NCBI RefSeq assembly: GCF_046533115.1
Contig: NZ_JAJQRC010000072.1
Location: 1-7,538 of the forward strand
Reading direction: 5' to 3'
Length of the DNA stretch: 7,538 nucleotides
Origin: JAIRMO01 sp046533115
GTDB lineage: Bacteria; Spirochaetota; Spirochaetia; Treponematales; Breznakiellaceae
Each line of letters opens with the position of its first letter. Position 1 is the first letter of the stretch. The notes below the pieces were generated by a model that saw nothing but the letters and a program-made list of their open reading frames with translations, searched no databases and was not told the DNA's origin. Positions 1 to 5,241 of this stretch are shown one piece after another. A program made the translations under genes and the position numbers.

Positions 1-206
<206 letters not shown>

Positions 207-246
207 CGTTTTTTTTAAAAATTTTTAAAAAAAATGCAAAAAAACG
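207..246. repeat. Long A/T palindrome (T8-A5-T5-A8)
   Basis: Positions 209-234 read T8-A5-T5-A8, a perfect 26-base palindrome made only of A and T. An alternative pairing joins CG plus seven T (207-215) with seven A plus CG (238-246). The A-tracts should bend or melt easily. It could be cruciform-prone DNA, the remains of a terminator, or simply low-complexity sequence. No function can be assigned. Confidence 0.7.
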
Positions 247-278
247 TCAAATTTCAGCCCCCCCCGCCAAATTCACCC

Positions 279-297
279 AAAAAGCGCCCTCCGGCGC
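279..297 (-). terminator. Possible leftward rho-independent terminator
   Basis: Read on the minus strand, this is GCGCC (297-293), loop GGAG, GGCGC (288-284), followed by five T (283-279). The stem is short but pure GC and the T run is immediate, as in a minimal intrinsic terminator. No leftward gene is seen to its right, so it may be chance or may end transcripts entering from the repeat region. Confidence 0.35.
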
Positions 298-326
298 CTG
301 GTACCATGGCCTAATTAAGAAATTCA

Positions 327-391
327 CCACAAAGGCGCAGAAGGCGAAGAAGGGGAGAAGGGGAGAAGGGAATTAAGAGGGAAGAGGGTTA
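327..391. repeat. GA-rich low-complexity tract
   Basis: From about 327 the plus strand is almost all A and G, with imperfect units such as AAGGCG and then GGGGAGAA in tandem around 352-367. A second purine-rich stretch follows the CACGAAC array at 466-491. It encodes nothing recognisable in any frame. It looks like part of the same composite simple-repeat block as the array beside it. Confidence 0.6.
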
Positions 392-392
392 A

Positions 393-465
393 CCACGAAC
401 CACACGAACCACACGAACCACACGAACCACACGAACCACACGAACAGACACGAACAGACACGAAC
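393..465 (+). repeat. Tandem array of CACGAAC units
   Basis: A first partial unit CCACGAAC (393-400) is followed by five exact 9-base units CACACGAAC (401-445) and two 10-base units AGACACGAAC (446-465). All share the core CACGAAC. Because the unit is 9 bases, the opposite strand reads as a Cys-Gly-Ser repeat within a 65-codon open frame. That frame is judged a by-product of the repeat, not a gene. The same core recurs at 7391-7416 and, inverted, at 7518-7533. Confidence 0.9.
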
Positions 466-500
466 GAAGAGGAGTGAGGAGAGGAAGAGAATGCCCAACT

Positions 501-597
501 GGCCTCTTCCCCCCCCGGCACTCCGACAGTTTAGGCCCCGTGCCGGCGAAGCCCGGTGGGGAATTACGCCCTGCTCGCGTCTCTGGAATTCCCCGCG
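501..597 (+). repeat. Copy A of a ~97 bp GC-rich repeat
   Basis: Copy A begins GGCCTCTT followed by eight C and ends CCCCGCG. It matches copy B (639-735) over its full length with only a few substitutions and one-base differences. Near its right end, GGGGAATT (558-565) and AATTCCCC (587-594) form an inverted repeat around a 21-base loop. A 29-base segment (549-577) is perfectly inverted at 781-809. No open frame spans it. It looks like a small interspersed or MITE-like repeat, but terminal target-site duplications are not evident. Confidence 0.85.
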
Positions 598-638
598 ACC
601 ACCACCGGTTAGCGCATAGGGGTACCCCCCACGGCTAA
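598..638. other. Spacer between repeat copies with a short palindrome
   Basis: The 41 bases between copies A and B contain the perfect palindrome GGGGTACCCC (619-628), enclosed by TTAGC (609-613) and GCTAA (634-638). They can therefore fold as one hairpin with an internal loop. The words ACCGGT and GGTTAGCG here reappear near 744 and 775 in the spacer between copies B and C, which suggests the spacers belong to a larger repeat unit. Confidence 0.5.
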
Positions 639-735
639 GGCCTCTTCCCCCCCCCGGTACTCCGGCAGTTTAGGCCCGTGCCGGCGCAGCCCGGCGGGGA
701 ATTACGCCCTGCTCGCGTCTCTGGAATTCCCCGCG
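639..735 (+). repeat. Copy B of the ~97 bp GC-rich repeat
   Basis: Copy B is a direct repeat of copy A, offset by about 138 bases. Its C run is nine instead of eight bases. Its internal inverted repeat is longer than in copy A: GCGGGGAATT (694-703) pairs with AATTCCCCGC (725-734) over ten bases. Copy B and the inverted copy C (781-832) could also fold on each other into a long hairpin. Confidence 0.85.
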
Positions 736-780
736 GTAACAGACCGGTCACGGGCTGTGGACGCGGACTCTACAGGTTAG

Positions 781-832
781 CGAGCAGGGCGTAATTCCCC
801 ACCGGGCTTGCCCCCCAAGCCTAAACTGCCGG
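781..832 (-). repeat. Copy C, inverted and shortened, of the GC-rich repeat
   Basis: The reverse complement of 781-809 equals 549-577 of copy A without a mismatch over 29 bases. The reverse complement of 819-832 equals 662-675 of copy B over 14 bases. About ten bases that separate these blocks in copies A and B are replaced by a C-rich stretch. The opposite arm of the element (TCGCGTCTCTGG to CCCCGCG) is missing, so this is a partial copy. Confidence 0.8.
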
Positions 833-890
833 AACAAAAACAGTACCTGACACAGAGAATTTAACCACGCTGAATTTCGTTATCCTTGTA

Positions 891-919
891 TTGACCTTAC
901 TTCCGGTTTCCTCTACACT
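891..919 (+). promoter_or_regulatory. Sigma-70-type promoter for the rpmH operon
   Basis: TTGACC (891-896, five of six consensus bases) and TACACT (914-919, four of six) are separated by exactly 17 bases. Transcription would start near 925-927, about 100 bases before rpmH. It is the best promoter seen in the upstream region and is correctly oriented. TTATCC (880-885) and GGATAA (921-926) form a short inverted repeat flanking it, a possible but weak operator. Confidence 0.65.
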
Positions 920-925
920 GGGATA

Positions 926-965
926 AGGCTATTCCACGATCGGTTCGGCGGAACCGGTGGAACCT
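926..965 (+). promoter_or_regulatory. Stable stem-loop at the predicted 5' end of the rpmH mRNA
   Basis: AGG (926-928), TTCCAC (932-937) and CGGTTC (941-946) pair with GAACCG (951-956), GTGGAA (957-962) and CCT (963-965). This gives 15 base pairs closed by a GGCG loop, with two three-base bulges (CTA and GAT), both on the 5' side. The stem begins almost exactly where the promoter predicts transcription to start. That position suggests 5' end protection of the mRNA or a protein-binding site. It does not match a riboswitch class known to me. Confidence 0.6.
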
Positions 966-999
966 ATTATTTTGATCCCATGAACCTTAATATAGATGG

Positions 1000-1028
1000 G
1001 CTGTTAAAACAGCAAAGGAGATACTCCT
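1000..1028 (+). promoter_or_regulatory. rpmH ribosome-binding site inside a small hairpin
   Basis: The Shine-Dalgarno sequence AAAGGAG (1014-1020) lies eight bases before the rpmH ATG. Its AGGAG (1016-1020) can pair with CTCCT (1024-1028), which directly abuts the start codon, leaving an ATA loop. Immediately upstream, GCTGT (1000-1004) pairs with ACAGC (1009-1013). The two hairpins could stack and hide the ribosome-binding site, so control of rpmH translation is plausible. Confidence 0.6.
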
Positions 1029-1184
1029 ATGAAACGAACTTATCAACCAAGTAAAGTGAAACGGAACCGGAAATTTGGGTTTCGGGCCCGGATGAAAACC
1101 CGGGGAGGGCGTTTGATTTTGAGGAGACGCCGGGCAAAGGGCCGGATTAAACTAAGCGTTTCCGACGAAAAAAAGCCCTATTAA
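1029..1184 (+). CDS. rpmH: 50S ribosomal protein L34
   Basis: This 51-residue, strongly basic protein begins MKRTYQPSKVKRNRKFGF, and continues RARMKTRGGR and LRRRRAKGR, the signature of bacterial L34. Typical L34 is 44-50 residues; this one has a slightly longer acidic-then-basic tail (SVSDEKKPY). L34 is a structural protein of the large ribosomal subunit that binds 23S rRNA. The ATG at 1029 is preceded by AAAGGAG at the right distance. It is the first gene of the block, behind the promoter at 891-919 and a structured leader. The next gene, rnpA, follows after 20 bases, the usual arrangement in bacteria. Identification is very secure. Confidence 0.97.
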   Translation: MKRTYQPSKVKRNRKFGFRARMKTRGGRLILRRRRAKGRIKLSVSDEKKPY

Positions 1185-1185
1185 C

Positions 1186-1204
1186 GGCTTGACCTCCTCA
1201 AGTC
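1186..1204 (+). promoter_or_regulatory. Hairpin with CCTCC loop directly before the rnpA start
   Basis: GGCTTGA (1186-1192) and TCAAGTC (1198-1204) form a seven-pair stem with one G-U pair and a CCTCC loop (1193-1197). It fills the whole gap between the rpmH stop and the rnpA TTG start, and no Shine-Dalgarno sequence is present there. The loop is complementary to Shine-Dalgarno sequences. CTCCTCAA (1194-1201) can also pair with TTGAGGAG inside rpmH (1119-1126). A role in coupling or limiting rnpA translation is inferred. Confidence 0.5.
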
Positions 1205-1576
1205 TTGCCTTTTCACGAGGAAAAGAAGCCCGCTTTCCGGTTTTTACGGAGGGAACGGCTTAAAAGAAGGGATGGAATCCGGGAGGTTTTTAAGCGGGGA
1301 AAAAGCGTTACCTGTTCCGGGGCAAAATTGTTTTTCAAAAGGAATGGATTGCCCCATAACCGGGTGGTGTTTACCTTTGGCCGCAAATATGGGAATGCGG
1401 TAAAACGGAACCGATCGCGCCGCTGTGGACGGGAAGCATACCGGCTTATACGGAACGAATTAAAGACCGGTTATGATCTGGTTTTGCTGGTTTATCCCGG
1501 AAACGATAGTTTTGCAGGGCGGATGGAACAGTTGAGGGTTCTGTTTTCTAAAGCCGGGCTGTTTTATGGAAATTGA
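1205..1576 (+). CDS. rnpA: Ribonuclease P protein component
   Basis: This 123-residue basic protein assists the catalytic RNA of RNase P in removing 5' leaders from precursor tRNAs. The family signature is clear: FRFLRRERLKRRDGIREVFKRGK near residues 11-33 in two parts, FTFGRKYGNAVKRN at about 56-69, the RNR box at 68-70 continuing SRRCGREAYR, and DLVLLVYPG at 91-99. Length is normal for the family. The start must be at or after 1193 because TGA at 1190-1192 closes the frame. The TTG at 1205 is the first candidate, and no ATG or GTG precedes the conserved domain. No Shine-Dalgarno sequence is seen, so coupling to rpmH is likely. yidD begins three bases after the stop. The RNA partner rnpB is not in the window. 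Confidence 0.95.
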   Translation: MPFHEEKKPAFRFLRRERLKRRDGIREVFKRGKSVTCSGAKLFFKRNGLPHNRVVFTFGRKYGNAVKRNRSRRCGREAYRLIRNELKTGYDLVLLVYPGNDSFAGRMEQLRVLFSKAGLFYGN

Positions 1577-1579
1577 ATT

Positions 1580-1798
1580 ATGACACTTTTGCGGAATTTG
1601 GTTCTTTTGCTGATCCGGTTCTATCAAAGGCTTATTTCACCCCATTTTCCGGCCAGTTGTAGGTATGTTCCTACCTGTTCCGCCTATGCCTATGAGGCGG
1701 TACAGAAATATGGCGTTTTTCGGGGTCTGGTGCTGTCTTTTAAACGGATCCTGCGTTGTCATCCCTTTCATTCCGGTGGTTATGATCCGGTACCTTAA
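1580..1798 (+). CDS. yidD: YidD, membrane protein insertion efficiency factor
   Basis: This 72-residue protein carries the full YidD signature: IRFYQRLISP (12-21), CRYVPTCSAYAYEAV (27-41) and KRILRCHPFHSGGYDPVP (55-72). The three conserved cysteines are at 27, 33 and 60. An amphipathic or hydrophobic N-terminus (about 3-14) suits a peripheral inner-membrane protein. YidD proteins are thought to help YidC insert membrane proteins, and the gene normally sits between rnpA and yidC, as here. It starts three bases after rnpA with only a weak GGA upstream, so it is probably translated by coupling. Length is typical, although some relatives have longer tails. Confidence is high. Confidence 0.95.
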   Translation: MTLLRNLVLLLIRFYQRLISPHFPASCRYVPTCSAYAYEAVQKYGVFRGLVLSFKRILRCHPFHSGGYDPVP

Positions 1799-1804
1799 CG
1801 AATA

Positions 1805-1852
1805 ACAGGAAAAGCCCTTTGGCTTACGTTCAAAGGCTTTCGTAATTCCTGT
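1805..1852 (+). promoter_or_regulatory. Long imperfect stem-loop between yidD and yidC
   Basis: The outer arms ACAGGAA (1805-1811) and TTCCTGT (1846-1852) pair over seven bases. The inner arms AAGCC plus TTTG (1812-1821, with C1817 bulged) pair with CAAA plus GGCTT (1831-1839). The loop is GCTTACGTT (1822-1830). There is no T run, so it is not a normal intrinsic terminator. It ends one base before the yidC Shine-Dalgarno AAGGAG (1854-1859). It could be an mRNA processing or stabilising site, or a control element for yidC. Confidence 0.6.
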
Positions 1853-1863
1853 CAAGGAGTCGC

Positions 1864-3651
1864 ATGGAAAAGCGAACATTGTTGGCCGTCGTACTTTCAA
1901 TCGTGGTTATATCGGTTTTTTATTTTATTCAAGGTATGACTATGCAGTCCAAAGCCCTTGAACCGGGAACCCCGGCGGAGGCAACCCAGGCCCCCCCGCC
2001 CGCGGCGGTCACCACGGCTTTGCAGGGTGGGGAAGCGGCGGAGACGCCCTCGAAAAGCGCCGCCCTGCCGGATGTGGCGGAGGAAGCGCCCCCGGTGGAG
2101 CAGCGGGTTACCATTGAGACCCCCCTTGTTGTGGTGGCGCTGACCAATGCCGGGGGGGATGTGGTCTCTTATAAGTTAAAGGAACACAAGGATAAGGATG
2201 ATTTTGTGGAAATGGTGCTGCCCGGGGAAAAGGAGTCCCATGCCTTTACCATTGCCTTCGGCGGCCTTAACGCGGAACCGGTAACTTCCTTCTTTTATGT
2301 AAATACCCCCTCGGAATATTCGGTGGAATTTTACCGGGATTTCGCGGTCTCCCTGAACGGCGAAGACGGCCGTTTCCGCCTGACCAAACGCTACGATTTC
2401 AGGCCCGACGAGTATATGTTTGAGCTGACCATCTCCCTGGACGGCGGCTATTCGGTTTCCTCCCTGAATTTTTCCGGCGCCGCCTATACCCTGGGCTTTG
2501 GCCCCCAGATCGGCCCCAAATTCGAAAAATTGGACCAACGCTACGACTACCGGCAGTATTATACCTTTGCCAACGGCAAACGGAAGCAGGAAAAGGTGAC
2601 GGAAAACGCCCCCGCCCTGATCGACGCCCGGGTTTCCTGGGCGGCCATTGCGGGAAAATACTTCACCTTTATCGCGGTTCCCGATGCCACCCAGTATCAA
2701 CTGGCCTTTTCCGCCAAACCCGAGCCGGGCCTGCCCAGCCCTTCCCGTTTTTACATGATCCGGCCGCCCTCAAACAGTTCCCGGACCACCGACACCTACC
2801 GGTTTTATCTGGGGCCCAAAAACCAAAAGGCCCTGGCCGTGTACGATAACGGGGACAACAGTTTTAAACTCCGGGACATGCAGTTTATCAAGGTCCTCAC
2901 CACCAGCGGCATTCTGGCCCCGGTGGAAGCGGTCTTAAAATGGCTCCTGGTGATCTTCTATCATATTGTGCCGAATTATGGGGTGGCGATTATCCTCCTC
3001 ACCCTGCTGGTTAAGATCCTGATGTTCCCCCTGACCAAAAAAGGTTCGGAATCGACCCTGCGGATGCAGGCCCTCTCCCCCAAGATCAAGGAAATTCAGG
3101 ATAAATATAAGGACAATCCCACCAAGATGAACAGTGAAATGGCGGAATTGTATAAAAAAGAAGGCTATAACCCCTTGTCGGGGTGCCTCCCCCTGTTGCT
3201 GCAATTTCCCCTGTTCATCGCCATGTATAACCTGTTTAACAACCATTTTGACCTGCGGGGGGCGATGTTTATCCCCGGCTGGATTCCGGATCTTTCCCTG
3301 CCCGAGGTGGTATGGAGTTTCGCCCCCTTCCAGATCCCCCTGGTGGGGTGGAGCGATCTGCGGCTGCTCCCCTTTATGTACCTGGGTTCCCAGTTGCTCT
3401 ACGGTAAAGTGACCCAGACCCCGGATCAGAAGGGGAATGCCCAGATGAAAATGATGCTGTATGTCATGCCCATTGTGTTTTTCTTTATTCTGTATAATGT
3501 CCCCTCGGGGCTGTTGTTGTACTGGATCATGTCCAATCTATTAACCATGGTGCAGCAGGTAGCGATCAATAAATACATCGCCCGGAAAAAGGCTCCGGCG
3601 GCGGCGGTCCCCGAGCCGGTTATCGCGCCCAGGAGAAAAAGGAAGAGATAA
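1864..3651 (+). CDS. yidC: Membrane protein insertase YidC
   Basis: YidC (Oxa1/Alb3 family) inserts and folds proteins in the inner membrane, alone or with the Sec translocon. The 595-residue protein has the Gram-negative layout. One N-terminal membrane segment (about 6-24) is followed by an Ala/Pro-rich linker (about 33-80) and a large periplasmic domain to about 345. The conserved five-segment core then runs to about 570. Core motifs include FPLTKKGSESTLRMQALSPK (388-407), YNPLSGCLPLLLQFPLFIAM and VPSGLLLYWIMSNLLTMVQQ. A basic tail rich in Arg and Lys ends the protein. The position of the conserved arginine of the first core segment (Arg366 in E. coli) is Lys384 here. The ATG at 1864 has AAGGAG five bases before it. 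At 595 residues it is longer than the 548 of E. coli. Identification is secure. Confidence 0.97.
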   Translation: MEKRTLLAVVLSIVVISVFYFIQGMTMQSKALEPGTPAEATQAPPPAAVTTALQGGEAAETPSKSAALPDVAEEAPPVEQRVTIETPLVVVALTNAGGDVVSYKLKEHKDKDDFVEMVLPGEKESHAFTIAFGGLNAEPVTSFFYVNTPSEYSVEFYRDFAVSLNGEDGRFRLTKRYDFRPDEYMFELTISLDGGYSVSSLNFSGAAYTLGFGPQIGPKFEKLDQRYDYRQYYTFANGKRKQEKVTENAPALIDARVSWAAIAGKYFTFIAVPDATQYQLAFSAKPEPGLPSPSRFYMIRPPSNSSRTTDTYRFYLGPKNQKALAVYDNGDNSFKLRDMQFIKVLTTSGILAPVEAVLKWLLVIFYHIVPNYGVAIILLTLLVKILMFPLTKKGSESTLRMQALSPKIKEIQDKYKDNPTKMNSEMAELYKKEGYNPLSGCLPLLLQFPLFIAMYNLFNNHFDLRGAMFIPGWIPDLSLPEVVWSFAPFQIPLVGWSDLRLLPFMYLGSQLLYGKVTQTPDQKGNAQMKMMLYVMPIVFFFILYNVPSGLLLYWIMSNLLTMVQQVAINKYIARKKAPAAAVPEPVIAPRRKRKR

Positions 3652-3687
3652 CCAAAACAGCATAAATTCTTTCGCGAGGAGCGGATT

Positions 3688-4425
3688 ATGGTATATGAAT
3701 TTGAAGGCCGTACCGAAAAAGAAGCAATTGATCGGGCGGCGGAAGAGTTAGGTCTTAAAAGGGATGGTTTTGATGTGGAGATCCTCGAAGCCCAGCGTTC
3801 GGGGTTGTTTAAGAAGGGATATGTGAAGATCCAGGTTCACACGGATACCGAAGTTTCCCGGGAGCGGTTACCGGAAGATGATGATGACGATGTGGATGAT
3901 GAGCGCCCTTCATCCCCGGATGAACCCCACAGCCAGGCCGTGTTTGGGGAGCCGGAGGCCAAAAATGAATTTGAGCAGAAAATGCTGCAGTTTGTGGAAG
4001 AAGTTATCCGGCGGATGGGGTACGAGGGAAAGGTTTCGGTACTCTTTAGGGAGGAACGCAAGCTGGGCCTTAAAATCGATTCCGAATACTCGTCGATTTT
4101 GATCGGCAAAAAAGGGAAAAACCTGGACGCCCTCCAGCTGCTGGCCAATATCTATGCGGGCCGGCAGGGCCAGGAGGACATGCGGATCATCCTGGACAGT
4201 GAAAATTACCGGATCCGCCGGGAAGAATCCCTGGTGCGGCTGGCCTATACCGTGGCCGACCGGGTCCGGGAAAGCCGGGGCTCCATATTACTGGAACCCA
4301 TGAACCCCTTTGACCGCCGGCTTATCCATACCACGCTGAACGATATCACCGACGTAGAAACGAAAAGCGAGGGGGAAGGCCTGTACAAGCAGGTCCGGGT
4401 TTATTATCGGGGAAGCATGCATTGA
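3688..4425 (+). CDS. jag: Jag/KhpB RNA-binding protein (Jag-N, KH, R3H)
   Basis: This 245-residue protein has all three Jag domains. The Jag-N domain (1-50) carries the RSGLFKKGYVKIQV ending. An acidic linker (about 60-75) contains five consecutive Asp. The KH domain (about 113-172) has the GKKGKNLDALQ loop (140-150). The R3H domain (about 175-242) has Arg210 and His214 in the R-x3-H motif. Jag/KhpB binds RNA and in Gram-positive bacteria works with KhpA in cell-shape and envelope control; its role in spirochaetes is inferred only. The ATG at 3688 follows GAGGAG (3676-3681), 36 bases after yidC. Its stop overlaps the next gene's TTG start by three bases. In many bacteria mnmE follows jag; here it does not. 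Confidence 0.94.
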   Translation: MVYEFEGRTEKEAIDRAAEELGLKRDGFDVEILEAQRSGLFKKGYVKIQVHTDTEVSRERLPEDDDDDVDDERPSSPDEPHSQAVFGEPEAKNEFEQKMLQFVEEVIRRMGYEGKVSVLFREERKLGLKIDSEYSSILIGKKGKNLDALQLLANIYAGRQGQEDMRIILDSENYRIRREESLVRLAYTVADRVRESRGSILLEPMNPFDRRLIHTTLNDITDVETKSEGEGLYKQVRVYYRGSMH

Positions 4426-5213
4426 AAAAACCCGCCGCGGTCTTGCTCTTTTTTCTGGCGATCATGCCGGGATTTACCCTGTCGCTGCATGACCTTATCG
4501 ATGCCGGCCGGGCGGAGGAACTCCTGCGGGAGGGGACGATTTTCAGCCTCCAGCTCAAGGATCCCCAGCCGGCCCTGTTGCCCCGGAATGTTTCCGCCGG
4601 GCAAATCGTCTCCCGCATCATGGGGGACCTGGAACCCAGCATGGTGGCGGAAAGCCTCTCCCTCTACCAAAAGCCGGACCCGGCGGCCTGGAGTGAGGCG
4701 GAACGGAACGCCCTCTACAACGGGGCCCTCTCCCTGAGCAGCCTGGCGGGCTTACAATACTTCTCCGCCAGCCGCAATGAAATGCGGATTTTTTACGAGA
4801 CTTCCACGGTGATCGACGGGCCGGAATCCAAAAATCCCCTGCCGGACCCTTCCTATAGTACCCCGCCCCCGGAACTGACCCTCTATGCCCGGCAAAAGGA
4901 CCTGACCTTTGGGGATAATCTCTACCAATACACCTACTATGCCGGCCGAGACAGCCTGATACTGACCCAGCAGAACCTTACCAAGATGCGTTACGGCCTC
5001 ATCACCGCCGTGGGGGAAAACAAGCTCTGTTCCCTGCTGGCGGTAATCGACACGGAAACCCATCTGCTCATTTACGCCGTATCCATGGCAAAGGTCATTT
5101 CCCTGCCCATGCTGAACAAACGGGTGGGCCGCTCTTTTTCCACCCGGCTGGAAGCCCTCTTTACCTGGTTTTCCGGCCGGGCGGACCGGGTTTTTCACCG
5201 GGCAGTTCCCTGA
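4422..5213 (+). CDS. Exported protein of unknown function
   Basis: This 263-residue protein begins MKKPAAVLLFFLAIMPGFTLS, a typical signal peptide with two lysines and a hydrophobic core. No lipobox cysteine is seen, so it is predicted to be periplasmic or secreted rather than a lipoprotein. The mature part contains SLAGLQYFSASRNEMRIFY (about 111-129) and QKDLTFGDNLYQYTYY (about 158-173), which look like conserved family motifs. They recall an uncharacterised spirochaete family that I think is DUF6675, but I could not verify this. There is no recognisable enzyme motif. The TTG start at 4422 overlaps the jag stop (TTGA). The next in-frame ATG (4464) would delete most of the signal peptide, so TTG is preferred. 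The location between jag and moxR suggests envelope work; this is inference. Confidence 0.8.
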   Translation: MKKPAAVLLFFLAIMPGFTLSLHDLIDAGRAEELLREGTIFSLQLKDPQPALLPRNVSAGQIVSRIMGDLEPSMVAESLSLYQKPDPAAWSEAERNALYNGALSLSSLAGLQYFSASRNEMRIFYETSTVIDGPESKNPLPDPSYSTPPPELTLYARQKDLTFGDNLYQYTYYAGRDSLILTQQNLTKMRYGLITAVGENKLCSLLAVIDTETHLLIYAVSMAKVISLPMLNKRVGRSFSTRLEALFTWFSGRADRVFHRAVP

Positions 5214-5241
5214 TACCCGTTCCCCATGGTACACTGGACGT

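Noticed and set aside
393..465. CRISPR array
   Set aside because: Units are 9-10 bases with no unique spacers, and there are no cas genes.
324..521. 65-codon leftward frame with Cys-Gly-Ser repeats
   Set aside because: The repeat peptide is simply the translation of the nine-base CACACGAAC units. There is no ribosome-binding site and the rest is simple-sequence Ser/Pro.
980..1054. 24-codon upstream frame overlapping the rpmH start, a possible leader peptide
   Set aside because: It has no Shine-Dalgarno sequence and no run of a regulatory amino acid, and its overlap with rpmH looks incidental.
2176..2700. Long leftward frame of 174 codons inside yidC, and similar ones opposite moxR and DUF58
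   Set aside because: These are opposite-strand shadows caused by GC-rich codon use. The plus-strand proteins carry clear family motifs and the shadows do not.
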